Shown here one piece after another: positions 23,021 through 33,538 of a DNA stretch of 64,000 nt. Every line of letters begins with the position of its first letter. Within the stretch, counting starts at the first letter, position 1. Source of the stretch: Escherichia sp. E1V33 (lineage in GTDB: Bacteria > Pseudomonadota > Gammaproteobacteria > Enterobacterales > Enterobacteriaceae); contig NZ_RHJI01000010.1 in the NCBI RefSeq assembly GCF_004211955.1, forward strand, positions 434,001-498,000, read 5' to 3'. The notes below the pieces were generated by a model. The model made no database searches. It was not told where the DNA came from and saw only the letters and a program-made list of their open reading frames with translations. The position numbers were made by a program, and so were the translations under genes.

Positions 23021-25012
23021 TCAGAAGCGATAATCCACTGCCATAAAGTAACGACGTCCGTCTTCGTTATAGCTGTAGTCATCACGACTCAGATCTTTGT
23101 CGCCCAGGTTCAGCACGCCTGCGCGCAGTTTGACGTCTTTAGTCACCTGCCAGGCCGCGCCGGTATTCCAGATGGTATAACCGCCCGGTGTTTTAGCCGT
23201 CGCGCTGTCGGCACGTTTCTGACCGGTGTAGTGACCAGAAACATAGAACGACCAGTCTTCCAGCGCCAGCGGTTTCCAGTCCAGCGTACCGTTAGCGGTA
23301 TGGAATGGCAGATCGGATAGTGGCTTGTTTTCTCCGTTGCTGACATCGCGTCCATCGTTGTAGGTGTAGTTGAGTGACAGCTTCCATTCATCGTTGAACG
23401 GGATTTTCAACTCGGTTTCCACGCCCTGGATACGTGCTTTATTGACGTTGTAGTAGCTGAACACCGGTATACGTCGACCGTTAGCCCCCGTCTCAAAACC
23501 AACAAAGTTTTGGTAACCCGGCGCAGCATTGACGTCAGACGTACGGCTGATGCTAATACGATCTTTCACATCATTGCGGAAGACGGTCACGCTGGATTCA
23601 ACCCCTTCCAGCCAACCTTCTTCGCCCATGTAGTAAAGCCCCAGCTCCCAACTTTCGCTGGTTTCTGGTTTCAGGTCCGGGCTACCCACAATCTTACATG
23701 CCCCACGGCAGGAATTGCTCGTCCAGTCAGGGCTAAGTTGCAACAGAGAAGGCGCTTTAAAAGCCGTCGCCCAGCCCCCTTTCACCGTTACAGTATCGGT
23801 GGCGTTGTAGACCAAATAGGCACGCGGACTCCAGTGTTCGCCGTAGGTTTCGTGATCGTCCATACGCACGCCGGTCGTCAGCGCCAGCGGCTCGAAGATC
23901 CGCCATTCATCTTCCACAAACAGCGCGTACTGGCTGGCGGACGTTTTAGTGCTGGTCCCACCGGTCAGGTTCACCGCATCGCTAAGTTTGTCGTGGCGCC
24001 ATTCACCACCAACCGTGACAAACTGATTGATAGCCGTCAGCGGCAGCGTGTATTTGCCATCGACCGTGTTACTTTCGGAAGTAATCGGGCTACTGTTGCC
24101 TGGGTTTTTGTTCTCAACTTTCTCACCGTAGTATTTCAGTTCGCTGGTGCCGTAATCCCAGCGCCCATTATGGCTTATGGAGTAGTTCTGGCGTTCGAGG
24201 CGGTTTTTGTCCAGCGAGTCAGAATCGCGATCCTGGCGGTCGAAACCGTAACCAGCGGTAAAATCGTGATTTTGATTCGGCGTCCAGGCAAATTCGACAT
24301 TGCCATCGCGGCTGGAGAATCCTTCAATACGCGGCGTTTCTCCGGTATCAGTGGTAGAGGAACTCTGCGGGTCATCCTTTTCACGTTTTGCCAGACTGCC
24401 GTAAGCTTTCATCCCCAGTACGCCATCAATCAGCGGTCCACTCGTGAAGAACTGGCCGTTGTAGGTGTCACCGCGATCGCGATGTTCCTGAATGGTGGTA
24501 TCGACCGTTACAGTGCCTGACCATTTCTGGCCGATTTTTTTAGTGATGATGTTCACCACGCCGCCGAGCGCATCAGAACCATACAGTGAAGACATCGGGC
24601 CACGTACCACTTCGATACGTTCGATGGAATCGACCGGGATCCAGTTCAGGTCAAAGTCATTATGGCGGAAGACGGCATTACGCGAGTTAACACGTTTACC
24701 ATCGACAAGAATCAGGGTGTAGCTGCTATCCAGACCACGAATACTGACGCCCTTACGGTTGTCCCCTTCGTTAGTCAGTTGCACGCCCGGTACTTCTTTG
24801 AGGACATCCTTCAAATTTTGCACTGGTTTACGTTGCAAATCTTGCTGGGTAATGACACTGATACTGGCGGGCGCATCTTTGAGGTTTTGTTCAACGGAAG
24901 ATGCCGTGACTACCATCGTTTCGCCATCATCATCAACCGCTAACACAGGCCATGCACATGAAATTGCGGACAAACACAGCCCGACCCGTACGAAAGGGTT
25001 CAACCTAAACAT
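23021..25012 (-). CDS. cirA: Catecholate siderophore receptor CirA
   Basis: 663-residue TonB-dependent outer-membrane receptor for linear catecholates such as dihydroxybenzoylserine; also the colicin Ia receptor. A signal peptide is followed by the TonB box (ETMVV, just after residue 30). The plug domain has [39 protein letters not shown]-like features, and a 22-strand barrel ends in the aromatic residue (AVDYRF). Full length and open. The promoter region carries Fur boxes. A large open frame antisense to it is a compositional shadow. Confidence 0.97.
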   Translation of the reverse strand: MFRLNPFVRVGLCLSAISCAWPVLAVDDDGETMVVTASSVEQNLKDAPASISVITQQDLQRKPVQNLKDVLKEVPGVQLTNEGDNRKGVSIRGLDSSYTLILVDGKRVNSRNAVFRHNDFDLNWIPVDSIERIEVVRGPMSSLYGSDALGGVVNIITKKIGQKWSGTVTVDTTIQEHRDRGDTYNGQFFTSGPLIDGVLGMKAYGSLAKREKDDPQSSSTTDTGETPRIEGFSSRDGNVEFAWTPNQNHDFTAGYGFDRQDRDSDSLDKNRLERQNYSISHNGRWDYGTSELKYYGEKVENKNPGNSSPITSESNTVDGKYTLPLTAINQFVTVGGEWRHDKLSDAVNLTGGTSTKTSASQYALFVEDEWRIFEPLALTTGVRMDDHETYGEHWSPRAYLVYNATDTVTVKGGWATAFKAPSLLQLSPDWTSNSCRGACKIVGSPDLKPETSESWELGLYYMGEEGWLEGVESSVTVFRNDVKDRISISRTSDVNAAPGYQNFVGFETGANGRRIPVFSYYNVNKARIQGVETELKIPFNDEWKLSLNYTYNDGRDVSNGENKPLSDLPFHTANGTLDWKPLALEDWSFYVSGHYTGQKRADSATAKTPGGYTIWNTGAAWQVTKDVKLRAGVLNLGDKDLSRDDYSYNEDGRRYFMAVDYRF

Positions 25013-25180
25013 TCCATATCTCCATGAGGTAACTACGAAAATAAAATGGGTTATCGCTCACATCTTCTTCATGTCCCCTTGCGTACGGCAGCATCGCGGT
25101 AGACTTTTTTGTAGGCAGGTGATCATCCCAAAAGCCTGAACAGCCTCTGATTTGTCAGCCTTTTTTGATTTCGGCGTAAC

Positions 25181-25205
25181 GATAATGCAAACGATAACAA
25201 TTATC
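25181..25205 (-). promoter_or_regulatory. Overlapping Fur boxes upstream of cirA
   Basis: The stretch reads GATAATGCAAACGATAAC then AATTATC and contains repeated GATAAT-type hexamers matching the Fur consensus (GATAATGATAATCATTATC) in overlapping registers. It lies about 170 bp upstream of the cirA start. Iron repression of cirA by Fur is established; the exact footprint here is inferred. Confidence 0.8.
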
Positions 25206-25252
25206 AATCCAAATGTTAAATTTTATATCCGCATGAATACCAAGGAAAAGAA

Positions 25253-25278
25253 AAAGCCCTCTCGGTTGAGAGGGCTTT
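25253..25278 (-). terminator. Intrinsic terminator of lysP
   Basis: The 11-bp stem AAAGCCCTCTC / GAGAGGGCTTT, with a short loop, is followed on the reverse strand by TTTTTCTTTTCC. It begins about 20 bp beyond the lysP stop codon. Confidence 0.9.
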
Positions 25279-25297
25279 ATTAAGGAAGGGGTAAAAC

Positions 25298-26767
25298 TTA
25301 TTTCTTTTCGTTCTGCGGGAACTTCATTTCGCTGTAGCGTACGAAGTGGGTTCCTTTAATCAACTTATAGCCAAACCAGATCATAAGGAACAGCGGGATG
25401 CCAATATAGGTTGCCGCTACGCCGCCCCAGTCGATAGTGTCTTTCAGGAACGCTTCGTAGTTCTGGCCCAGAGTGATAATCAGGCACAGCACAAAAGCGA
25501 AGATCGGTCCCAGCGGGAAGAAGCCTGAACGGTACGGCAGATCGTTAACATCATGCCCCTGCAGCACATAACCGCGACGGAAACGATAATGGCTGATCGC
25601 AATTCCCAGCCAGGCGATAAAGCCTGTCATCCCGGAGGTGTTCAGCAGCCACAGATATACCGTCTGATTACCAAACATGGAGGTCAGGAAGCACAGACCT
25701 GCAATTACCGTGGTCGCATACAGTGCGTTACGCGGTACGCCGCCACGTGACAGTTTAGCGAAAATGCGCGGCGCTTTACCGTCACACGCCAGGGTGTACA
25801 GCATACGAGTAGACGCATACATACCGGAGTTACCGGCTGACAGCACCGCCGTCAGAATAACTGCGTTCATCACCGCCGCCGCAGAGAGCAGACCCGCGTG
25901 CTGGAACACCAGGGTGAACGGACTGACGCTGATGTCTTTAACATCGTTACGCAGCAGGCTCGGATCGGTATACGGAATAATCAGGCTGATGATCAGGATT
26001 GCGAACACATAGAACAGCAGGATTCGCCAGAACACCTGACGTACCGCACGTGGAATGTTTTTCGCCGGATCTTCGGACTCGCCTGCAGCAATACCGATCA
26101 GCTCGGTTCCCTGAAAAGAGAAGCCGACAATCATAGCTACGCCGATCATCGCCGCAAAACCACCTGCAAATGGTGCTTCGCCAATCGTCCAGTTGCTCCA
26201 GCCCGCAGGCTGTGCGCCTTTGAAGATACCGATAATCATCATCACGCCGACGATGATAAAGACAATGACCGTGGTGACTTTGATCAGTGAGAACCAGTAT
26301 TCCGCCTCGCCAAAGCCACGAACTGAAATGTAGTTCAGGAGGAAGATAACGCCGAGGAACAGCGCACTCCAGATCCAACCCGGGGTGTCCGGGAACCACC
26401 AGCTCATGACCAACTGTGCGGCCACCAGGTCAACGGCGATAGTCACCGCCCAGTTGTACCAGTAGTTCCAGCCCAGCGCGAAGCCAAAGCCTTCTTCAAC
26501 ATAGTTCTGACCGTAAGTGGCAAACGAACCGGAAACCGGCATATATGCCGCCAGTTCACCGAGACTGGTCATCAGGAAGTAAACCATCAGGCCAATCAGC
26601 ATATACGAGAGCAGCGCCCCGCCCGGACCTGCCTGAGAGATCGTTGCGCCAGAGGCAACAAAAAGACCCGTACCGATGGAGCCACCAATGGCAATCATCG
26701 TCAGGTGACGCGCCTTTAATTCACGGCGTAAGCCCGGCGCTTCTGTGGTTTTAGTTTCGGAAACCAT
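25298..26767 (-). CDS. lysP: Lysine-specific permease LysP
   Basis: 489-residue amino-acid/proton symporter of the APC superfamily (12 spans). The N-terminal APC signature is LKARHLTMIAIGGSIGTGLFVASG, and the central helix has VGFSFQGTELIGIAAGESEDP. It imports lysine and also serves as the lysine sensor that restrains CadC. The start at 26767 gives the usual cytoplasmic N-tail. In E. coli transcription is activated by ArgP; I did not identify a certain ArgP site. Monocistronic, with a clear terminator. Confidence 0.97.
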   Translation of the reverse strand: MVSETKTTEAPGLRRELKARHLTMIAIGGSIGTGLFVASGATISQAGPGGALLSYMLIGLMVYFLMTSLGELAAYMPVSGSFATYGQNYVEEGFGFALGWNYWYNWAVTIAVDLVAAQLVMSWWFPDTPGWIWSALFLGVIFLLNYISVRGFGEAEYWFSLIKVTTVIVFIIVGVMMIIGIFKGAQPAGWSNWTIGEAPFAGGFAAMIGVAMIVGFSFQGTELIGIAAGESEDPAKNIPRAVRQVFWRILLFYVFAILIISLIIPYTDPSLLRNDVKDISVSPFTLVFQHAGLLSAAAVMNAVILTAVLSAGNSGMYASTRMLYTLACDGKAPRIFAKLSRGGVPRNALYATTVIAGLCFLTSMFGNQTVYLWLLNTSGMTGFIAWLGIAISHYRFRRGYVLQGHDVNDLPYRSGFFPLGPIFAFVLCLIITLGQNYEAFLKDTIDWGGVAATYIGIPLFLMIWFGYKLIKGTHFVRYSEMKFPQNEKK

Positions 26768-26971
26768 ACGAAAATGCTATCCATCTTAAAAATGAGGCGC
26801 GATTGTAGCAGACGATTTGCAATCCTTCCGGTAGAAATACGCTTTTATAAGACACCTTCATGATAGCCCAGGGATTATAAGTAAAGCAGCCAATCTCTTT
26901 TCTGGCGAATGCATACCGATGGTGCTGCGTCACGAAATCAACACAGCACCCACTGGTTTCTGTACAACGGA

Positions 26972-27853
26972 TTAACGCGGCAAAGTGGAGGAATCGCAGT
27001 ACTCCAGAAAGCGTCGTAACGCGTTAGAAAGGTGTTTCTGCCGATGGTGAATACGCCAAAGCGTGCGCATCAGGCGCGGTAGCGGAACGGCAACTTCGCG
27101 TAAAGTGCCTGCCTGTAATTGCTCTTCAATCACCCGACGTGAAAGGCAGCTAATCCCCAGTCCGTGACGCACCGCATGCTTAATCGCCTCGGAGTTACCT
27201 AACTCCATCGCCATCTCAAATTTCGGCAAATGCGACAGTAACAGATAATCGACAATTTCCCTCGTACCAGAACCGTGTTCACGTAAGATCCACGGCGCAG
27301 CAGCCAACTGTTCCAGGGTAACCGGCCCCTTAGCAAGCGGCGAGGTTGGTGCGGCAAAAACCACCAGCTCGTCTTCCAGCCACGGTTCAGAAATGATTTC
27401 TGTGCTGTGGCACGGTCCTTCAATAAAGCCAATATCAACGCGGAAATCCAGCACCGCCTGAACCACGTCCTGACTGTTACCAACGCTAAGTTCAATCGGC
27501 AACTGCGGGTAGTCAAGGCGATAACGCGCAATCACCGCAGGCAAAATGTAATTGCCGATGGTGCTACTGGCATAGACACGAATCGCGCCGTTGTCTTCGC
27601 GAAACAGTTGTTCGATTTCAACCGCCTGTTCGAGCAGTGCCAACGCACGCGGATACAGCAGTCGCCCGTGTTCATTAACAACCAGCCTTTTCCCCACGCG
27701 ATCAAACAGTTGCACGCCAAGCTGCCCTTCCAGATCGGTCAAGGCTGCGCTCACTGCTGATTGCGACAACGCCAGCATCACCGACGCCTGGGTGGTTGAT
27801 CCACTTTTCAATACTTCTGCAAAAACTTCCAACTGCCGGAGGGTGATGTGCAT
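26972..27853 (-). CDS. yeiE: LysR-type regulator YeiE
   Basis: 293-residue LysR-family regulator. The N-terminal winged helix-turn-helix (residues 1-60, [40 protein letters not shown]) is followed by a substrate-binding domain (residues 90-290) with the family's GSGTREIVD turn. It is divergent from yeiH with 98 bp between starts; that gap holds a strong palindrome. In related enterobacteria YeiE has been tied to sulfite tolerance and flagellar control. Here the arrangement suggests control of yeiH and itself. Confidence 0.95.
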   Translation of the reverse strand: MHITLRQLEVFAEVLKSGSTTQASVMLALSQSAVSAALTDLEGQLGVQLFDRVGKRLVVNEHGRLLYPRALALLEQAVEIEQLFREDNGAIRVYASSTIGNYILPAVIARYRLDYPQLPIELSVGNSQDVVQAVLDFRVDIGFIEGPCHSTEIISEPWLEDELVVFAAPTSPLAKGPVTLEQLAAAPWILREHGSGTREIVDYLLLSHLPKFEMAMELGNSEAIKHAVRHGLGISCLSRRVIEEQLQAGTLREVAVPLPRLMRTLWRIHHRQKHLSNALRRFLEYCDSSTLPR

Positions 27854-27875
27854 AGTCGCTTACCACTTATAAAGA

Positions 27876-27897
27876 TTGATTATAAATATATAATCAA
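27876..27897. promoter_or_regulatory. Palindrome in the yeiE-yeiH intergenic region
   Basis: The perfect 9-bp arms TTGATTATA / TATAATCAA with a 4-bp spacer form a 22-bp palindrome containing the LysR-type T-N11-A pattern. It begins 23 bp upstream of the yeiE start, exactly where a divergent LysR regulator usually binds to repress itself and control its neighbour. Assignment to YeiE is inferred from position. Confidence 0.75.
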
Positions 27898-27951
27898 TTT
27901 TATTTTTAAACCAGTTAGTCGTAACCTTATGCCCGGATAAAGGAGAGGGTT

Positions 27952-29001
27952 ATGACGAATATCACCTTACAGAAACAACATCGAACACTGTGGCATTTTA
28001 TTCCGGGGTTAGCCCTGAGTGCAGTTATCACCGGGGTCGCCCTGTGGGGTGGTTCCATTTCCGCGGTTGCGGGTGCCGGGTTTAGTGCCCTCACCCTCGC
28101 AATCTTGTTGGGGATGGTTTTAGGCAACACCATCTATCCGCACATCTGGAAAAGCTGTGACGGTGGTGTGCTGTTTGCCAAGCAATATTTATTACGTCTG
28201 GGTATCATTCTTTATGGCTTCCGTCTGACGTTCTCGCAAATTGCCGATGTCGGTATCAGTGGGATCATCATTGACGTGCTGACGCTGTCCAGTACCTTCC
28301 TGCTGGCTTGCTTCCTGGGGCAGAAAGTGTTTGGTCTGGATAAGCACACCAGCTGGTTGATCGGTGCCGGTAGCAGTATCTGTGGTGCTGCCGCGGTACT
28401 GGCGACTGAGCCGGTAGTGAAAGCTGAAGCCAGTAAAGTAACCGTGGCTGTTGCAACCGTTGTTATCTTCGGGACCGTCGCGATTTTCCTCTACCCGGCG
28501 ATATATCCGCTGATGTCTCAATGGTTTAGCCCGGAAACTTTCGGTATCTACATTGGTTCTACTGTGCACGAAGTGGCGCAGGTGGTGGCGGCAGGTCATG
28601 CCATCAGCCCGGATGCAGAAAACGCAGCAGTTATTTCCAAAATGCTGCGCGTGATGATGCTGGCTCCGTTCCTCATTCTGCTGGCGGCGCGTGTTAAACA
28701 GCTGTCAGGGGCGAACAGCGGCGAGAAAAGCAAAATCACTATTCCGTGGTTTGCCATCTTGTTCATCGTAGTTGCCATCTTTAACTCGTTCCACCTGTTA
28801 CCGCAGAGCGTGGTGAACATGCTGGTAACGCTGGATACCTTCCTGCTGGCAATGGCAATGGCGGCGCTGGGTCTGACCACTCACGTCAGCGCGCTGAAAA
28901 AAGCCGGGGCGAAACCTCTGCTGATGGCACTGATGCTGTTTGCCTGGCTGATTGTTGGTGGTGGTGTAATTAACTATGTGATTCAAAGCGTCATCGCATA
29001 A
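27952..29001 (+). CDS. yeiH: UPF0324 (YeiH) membrane protein
   Basis: 349-residue polytopic membrane protein of the YeiH/PSE1 family, with about ten hydrophobic segments. The family core [40 protein letters not shown] is recognisable by its GSSICGAAA motif, and the end is [20 protein letters not shown]. The transported substrate is not established; the context with YeiE suggests a sulfur compound. ATG preceded by AAAGGAGAGGGTT. Its 3' end is 73 bp from nfo on the same strand. Confidence 0.93.
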   Translation: MTNITLQKQHRTLWHFIPGLALSAVITGVALWGGSISAVAGAGFSALTLAILLGMVLGNTIYPHIWKSCDGGVLFAKQYLLRLGIILYGFRLTFSQIADVGISGIIIDVLTLSSTFLLACFLGQKVFGLDKHTSWLIGAGSSICGAAAVLATEPVVKAEASKVTVAVATVVIFGTVAIFLYPAIYPLMSQWFSPETFGIYIGSTVHEVAQVVAAGHAISPDAENAAVISKMLRVMMLAPFLILLAARVKQLSGANSGEKSKITIPWFAILFIVVAIFNSFHLLPQSVVNMLVTLDTFLLAMAMAALGLTTHVSALKKAGAKPLLMALMLFAWLIVGGGVINYVIQSVIA

Positions 29002-29074
29002 ACCACTACATCTTGCTCCTGTTAACCCGCTATCATTATCGTTTTCCTCCAGCGGGTTTAACAGGAGTCCTCGC

Positions 29075-29932
29075 ATGAAATACATTGGAGCGCACGTTAG
29101 TGCTGCTGGCGGTCTGGCAAATGCCGCAATTCGCGCCGCCGAAATCGACGCAACCGCGTTTGCCTTGTTCACCAAAAACCAACGTCAGTGGCGTGCCGCA
29201 CCGCTCACGACGCAAACCATCGATGAATTCAAAGCCGCCTGTGAAAAGTATCACTACACGTCGGCGCAAATTCTTCCCCACGACAGTTATCTGATTAACC
29301 TCGGACATCCGGTTGCAGAAGCCCTGGAAAAGTCGCGCGATGCGTTTATTGATGAAATGCAGCGTTGCGAGCAACTGGGTCTTTCTTTACTCAACTTCCA
29401 CCCTGGCAGTCATCTGATGCAGATTTCAGAAGAGGATTGCCTGGCGCGCATTGCCGAATCTATCAACATTGCGCTGGATAAAACAAAAGGTGTGACCGCA
29501 GTGATTGAAAACACCGCCGGTCAGGGCAGTAACTTAGGGTTTAAATTCGAACATCTCGCGGCGATTATCGACGGCGTGGAAGATAAATCCCGCGTCGGCG
29601 TCTGCATTGATACCTGCCATGCTTTCGCTGCCGGGTATGATTTGCGTACTCCAGCCGAATGCGAGAAAACGTTCGCTGATTTTGCCCGTATTGTTGGCTT
29701 TAAGTATCTGCGCGGGATGCACCTCAACGATGCGAAAAGTACCTTTGGCAGCCGCGTTGACCGCCATCATAGCCTTGGCGAAGGCAATATCGGTCATGAT
29801 GCGTTCCGCTGGATCATGCAGGACGACCGCTTCGATGGCATTCCGCTGATCCTCGAAACCATCAACCCGGATATCTGGGCAGAAGAGATCGCCTGGCTGA
29901 AAGCGCAACAAACTGAACAAGCGGTAGCCTGA
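29075..29932 (+). CDS. nfo: Endonuclease IV
   Basis: 285-residue AP endonuclease and 3'-phosphodiesterase of base-excision repair, a TIM barrel with three zinc ions. The zinc ligands sit in conserved segments: [11 protein letters not shown] (His69), NFHPGSH (His109), IENTAGQG (Glu145), [13 protein letters not shown] (Asp179, His182), [23 protein letters not shown] (His216, Asp229, His231) and LETI (Glu261). ATG preceded by AACAGGAGTCCTCGC. SoxRS controls nfo in E. coli; the soxbox should lie in or near the end of yeiH, but I cannot place it confidently. It is followed after 2 bp by yeiI. Confidence 0.98.
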   Translation: MKYIGAHVSAAGGLANAAIRAAEIDATAFALFTKNQRQWRAAPLTTQTIDEFKAACEKYHYTSAQILPHDSYLINLGHPVAEALEKSRDAFIDEMQRCEQLGLSLLNFHPGSHLMQISEEDCLARIAESINIALDKTKGVTAVIENTAGQGSNLGFKFEHLAAIIDGVEDKSRVGVCIDTCHAFAAGYDLRTPAECEKTFADFARIVGFKYLRGMHLNDAKSTFGSRVDRHHSLGEGNIGHDAFRWIMQDDRFDGIPLILETINPDIWAEEIAWLKAQQTEQAVA

Positions 29933-29934
29933 AG

Positions 29935-31023
29935 ATGAACAACCGGGAGAAGGAAATCCTTGCAATTTTACGGCGTAACCCGCTGATTCAGCAGAACGAA
30001 ATTGCGGACATGCTACAAATCAGTCGTTCGCGCGTTGCGGCGCATATTATGGATTTAATGCGCAAAGGGCGGATTAAAGGCAAAGGTTACATCCTCACCG
30101 AGCAGGAATACTGCGTAGTGGTGGGGACAATCAATATGGATATTCGCGGGATGGCGGATATCCGTTATCCGCAAGCGGCCTCTAATCCCGGTACGATTCA
30201 TTGCTCGGCGGGCGGCGTTGGGCGCAACATTGCCCACAATCTGGCGCTGTTAGGCCGCGACGTCCATTTACTCTCGGTGATTGGCGATGACTTTTATGGC
30301 GAAATGCTTCTGGAAGAGACGCGCCGCGCCGGAGTGAATGTCTCCGGCTGCGTTCGTTTACACGGCCAAAGTACGTCAACATATCTGGCAATTGCCAATC
30401 GAGACGATCAAACCGTGTTGGCGATTAACGATACCCATCTGCTGGAACAGTTAACGCCGCAATTATTGAACGGGTCGCGCGATTTACTTCGTCATGCGGG
30501 CGTGGTACTGGCTGATTGCAACCTGACAGCCGAGGCGCTGGAATGGGTCTTTACCCTCGCTGGTGAGATCCCGGTGTTTGTCGATACCGTTTCAGAATTC
30601 AAAGCGGGCAAAATCAAACACTGGCTGGCGCATATTCACACGCTGAAACCCACTTTGCCGGAGCTGGAAATTTTATGGGGCCAGCCGATAACCAGCGATG
30701 CTGATCGTAATGCCGCAGTGAACGCGTTGCATCAGCAAGGTGTTCAGCATCTGTTTGTTTATTTGCCCGATGAGTCTGTTTATTGCAGTCAAAAGGATGG
30801 CGAACAATTTTTGCTGACTGCGCCAACGCATACGAAAGTAGACAGTTTTGGTGCTGACGATGGTTTTATGGCGGGCCTGGTGTATAGCTTTCTGGAAGGA
30901 AGCAGTTTCCTTGATAGCGCCCGTTTTGCGATGGCTTGTGCGGCAATTTCGCGCGCCAGCAGCAGCATAAACAACCCAACCCTGTCTGCCGATAACGCGC
31001 TTTCATTAGTACCAATGGTGTAA
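29935..31023 (+). CDS. yeiI: PfkB-family sugar kinase with N-terminal HTH, YeiI
   Basis: 362 residues. A winged helix-turn-helix (residues 1-60, EILAILRRNPLIQQNEIADMLQISRSRVAAHI) precedes a ribokinase/PfkB kinase domain (NMDIRGMADIRYPQAASNPG, then GGVGRNIAHNLALLGRDV). The substrate is probably a nucleoside or pentose, judging from neighbours nupX and rihB, but is not established. Oddity: the catalytic motif normally GAGD reads GADD (306-309), keeping the base Asp309 but replacing the anion-hole glycine. I believe K-12 has the same. Two bp after nfo, so possibly co-transcribed; convergent with nupX. A paralogue of psuK. Confidence 0.93.
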   Translation: MNNREKEILAILRRNPLIQQNEIADMLQISRSRVAAHIMDLMRKGRIKGKGYILTEQEYCVVVGTINMDIRGMADIRYPQAASNPGTIHCSAGGVGRNIAHNLALLGRDVHLLSVIGDDFYGEMLLEETRRAGVNVSGCVRLHGQSTSTYLAIANRDDQTVLAINDTHLLEQLTPQLLNGSRDLLRHAGVVLADCNLTAEALEWVFTLAGEIPVFVDTVSEFKAGKIKHWLAHIHTLKPTLPELEILWGQPITSDADRNAAVNALHQQGVQHLFVYLPDESVYCSQKDGEQFLLTAPTHTKVDSFGADDGFMAGLVYSFLEGSSFLDSARFAMACAAISRASSSINNPTLSADNALSLVPMV

Positions 31024-31030
31024 CAATGTT

Positions 31031-31064
31031 GCCGGATTCGACGCTTGACCGCATCTTATCCGGC
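31031..31064. repeat. REP unit between yeiI and nupX
   Basis: A single REP-like palindrome (GCCGGATTCGACGC ... GCATCTTATCCGGC) lies between the convergent yeiI and nupX genes. Confidence 0.75.
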
Positions 31065-31078
31065 TCATAAATTGCGCA

Positions 31079-32329
31079 CTACGCTAAACCAATAAAGAAT
31101 CCTGCAATGGTGGCACTCATCAGGTTGGAAAGCGTCGCCGCCGCCAGCGCCCGTAAACCAAGCTGGGCGATTTCCGGCGCGCGGTGTGGCGCAACCGCAG
31201 AAAATGCCCCAACCACTACCCCGATAGAACCAAAGTTAGCGAAACCGCACAGCGCAAAAGAAATAATCGCCACGGTTTTTGCATCCAGAGTGCCACTAGT
31301 TTGCAGATATGGCGAGAAATTGAGATAAGCGACAAATTCATTTATTGCCAGCTTCTGTCCAATCAAACTCCCTGCCAGATTCGCGTCGCTCCAGTCGACA
31401 CCCATCACCCACGCCAGCGGGGCCAACAGGTAACCTAAAATGGACTCCAGCGAGGCATGTTCAAAACCAAACCAGCCGCCAACGCCGCCGATAATACCGT
31501 TAATCAACGCAATTATTGCAACAAATGCCATCACTACTGTCGCCACACCTGCGGCGATTTTCAGCCCGGTCATTGCCCCTGTAGCGGCGGCTTCAATAAT
31601 GCTTTTTGGCGGTGTTTCGGTGAAAGAAAGATTATTAAAGGAAACCTGAGAAGATTCCGTAGCCGGGCTTAACAGGCGGGCAAACAAGATCCCGCCTGGG
31701 ATCGCCATTAACGATGCCGCCAGCAGATATTCCACAGGCACGCCCAGTGCGGCGTAACCAATCATTGTCGAACCAGCAATTGAGGCCATGCCACTGCAAA
31801 TAGCCGTAAACAGCTCATTGCGATTAAGACGATCGATAAAAGGTTTCACGATCGCCGGAATTTCGTTTTGCCCGAGGAAAATGGTGGTGACCGCGACGAA
31901 TGACTCAATCTTGCTGATATTTAACGCTTTCTGGAAGATACCGCCAAGAATGCGAATCAAGATCCCCATCACACCGATGTAGTAGAGAATACTCACCAGC
32001 GCGGTGACGAAGATAATTGCCGGTAATACTCTGAAGCCGAAGATAAATCCTGCGCCATCAAACAGGGTGTCCATTTTCGGCCCGACCAGCGAACCGAAGA
32101 TAAAAGCACTACCTGCATCGCTGTACGCCATCACTTTATGGACGCCAAAAGCGACTTTTTCTGCGACCCAACGCCCTGGCGGTAGCCACAGCATAATGCC
32201 GCCAATCACGACCTGTAACACCAATGCCGCGCCAACGGTACGCAGGCTGATCTTCTTCTTATTCACTGACAGCAAAAACGCAATCGTCAGCAGTACCACC
32301 ATTCCCAGAACACTTCTCATGACATCCAT
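31079..32329 (-). CDS. nupX: Nucleoside transporter NupX (NupC family)
   Basis: 416-residue concentrative nucleoside transporter (CNT). Family motifs: the GQNEIP segment in TTIFLGQNEIPAIVKPFIDRLNRNE, SIAGSTMIGYA, and GQKLAINEFVAYLNF near the C-terminus. It uses the proton gradient to import nucleosides. It is the close paralogue of psuT in the neighbouring module (same length, most residues identical). The 99-bp gap to rihB upstream contains a hairpin leader shared with psuT. Convergent with yeiI. Confidence 0.95.
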   Translation of the reverse strand: MDVMRSVLGMVVLLTIAFLLSVNKKKISLRTVGAALVLQVVIGGIMLWLPPGRWVAEKVAFGVHKVMAYSDAGSAFIFGSLVGPKMDTLFDGAGFIFGFRVLPAIIFVTALVSILYYIGVMGILIRILGGIFQKALNISKIESFVAVTTIFLGQNEIPAIVKPFIDRLNRNELFTAICSGMASIAGSTMIGYAALGVPVEYLLAASLMAIPGGILFARLLSPATESSQVSFNNLSFTETPPKSIIEAAATGAMTGLKIAAGVATVVMAFVAIIALINGIIGGVGGWFGFEHASLESILGYLLAPLAWVMGVDWSDANLAGSLIGQKLAINEFVAYLNFSPYLQTSGTLDAKTVAIISFALCGFANFGSIGVVVGAFSAVAPHRAPEIAQLGLRALAAATLSNLMSATIAGFFIGLA

Positions 32330-32354
32330 AGTTATTATCTCTTCATGTCATTTT

Positions 32355-32382
32355 GGGCGACGGCTTTCTGCCCATCAGAAAT
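32355..32382 (-). promoter_or_regulatory. Conserved leader hairpin upstream of nupX
   Basis: On the reverse strand, ATTTCTGATGGGCAGAAAGC continues as CGTCGCCC. GATGG can pair with CCGTC, and GGGC with GCCC in an alternative fold. The element is nearly identical to the one before psuT (35574-35601), with one base changed within the stem in a way that keeps a G-U pair. It lies about 25 nt before the nupX start. Function unknown. Confidence 0.6.
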
Positions 32383-32428
32383 AGCCAGGCTTGCATCTTG
32401 CGATACTGGCCCGGCTTGTTATCAACAC

Positions 32429-33370
32429 TTAATGGTTTTTGATGTAGCCGCGAACGCACTCTTCGACTAAGCCCCAGAACCAGTCGGTATCAATGGTGAT
32501 GCCGACTTTGGTATTAGCGGGCTTGCCAAGAACGCCCAGTTCGTCGCAGACCGTGCGCCCGTAGCAAGGGCCGCTGTTGACGTCCACTTCGACGTACATC
32601 TCCTGGGTTTTAATGCCATCAGGGTTGATCAGATAACCAATGCAGGTGGCGTCATGCACCGGGCCGCCAGCCAGACCGTAGTTTTCGAACTGCGTTTTCA
32701 GAGTGAAGTTCATGATGTCGCTGAACAACTCTCCGGCAGGGCCTCCTGCCCTTTCCATCCGTGCAATCACATCCGGGGTGCAAACGGTCTGGTTGGTGAG
32801 ATCGAGGCCCATCATCACTAATGGAACGCCGGAGGTGAACACCACGCGTGCAGCTTCCGGGTCGGCAAAGATGTTGAACTCGGCAGACGGCGTGAAGTTA
32901 CCTGTACCGTAAGCGCCGCCCATCAGCACTATTTCACGGATTTTCGGCAGAATTGCAGGCTGCATCCGCATTGCCACCGCGATGTTTGAAAGTGGACCAA
33001 CCGGTACCAGAGTGATATCACCATCGCTTGCCATCAGAGTATCGATGATGTATTTCACCGCATGGGTGCTTTCAGCTTTACGGGTCAGTGGCTCGAATAC
33101 CGGGCCATCCAGTCCGGTTTCTCCGTGAATATTATCGGCAACGATTTGTTTACGCATAATTGGCTGCGGCATCCCCGCATAAACCGGAACATTAATCTCC
33201 AATTTCTGGCAAACATTCAGGCCATTAATTAATGTTTTATCGAGGGTTTGATTACCCGCCACAATGGTGATACCTAATAAATCAATCGCCGGATGTTTCG
33301 CCGCCATCATTATAGCAATAGCATCATCATGACCCGGATCACAATCCAGAATAATTTTTCTCTTTTCCAT
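32429..33370 (-). CDS. rihB: Pyrimidine-specific ribonucleoside hydrolase RihB
   Basis: 313-residue inosine-uridine-type nucleoside N-ribohydrolase that cleaves cytidine and uridine to ribose and base. The N-terminal DxDPGxDD motif is present (DCDPGHDDA, residues 9-17; calcium ligands and catalytic Asp). [11 protein letters not shown] and the C-terminal HDAT ([11 protein letters not shown]) provide the remaining metal ligands. Upstream of nupX on the same strand, so an uptake-and-cleavage pair. Divergent from yeiL with about 170 bp between starts. Confidence 0.96.
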   Translation of the reverse strand: MEKRKIILDCDPGHDDAIAIMMAAKHPAIDLLGITIVAGNQTLDKTLINGLNVCQKLEINVPVYAGMPQPIMRKQIVADNIHGETGLDGPVFEPLTRKAESTHAVKYIIDTLMASDGDITLVPVGPLSNIAVAMRMQPAILPKIREIVLMGGAYGTGNFTPSAEFNIFADPEAARVVFTSGVPLVMMGLDLTNQTVCTPDVIARMERAGGPAGELFSDIMNFTLKTQFENYGLAGGPVHDATCIGYLINPDGIKTQEMYVEVDVNSGPCYGRTVCDELGVLGKPANTKVGITIDTDWFWGLVEECVRGYIKNH

Positions 33371-33538
33371 TGTTTATTTCCTCTGTTTCCAGTTGCGTTA
33401 TTTTTTGCTACAGCAAAGAAATTTCTACCGGCCGATGATTGAATCTTAACAACAGCGTACGTATGCTAAATATGAGAAATCTCATAGCGGATAAACATCG
33501 TGAAAGAAATCCACAATAATGATCTTAAGCAGCAATTG

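Noticed and set aside
23510-24520. 336-codon open frame on the plus strand inside cirA
   Set aside because: It is antisense to a full-length, clearly recognised cirA. Its product is rich in Arg, Phe and Val with no family resemblance, as expected of a shadow frame opposite a beta-barrel gene.
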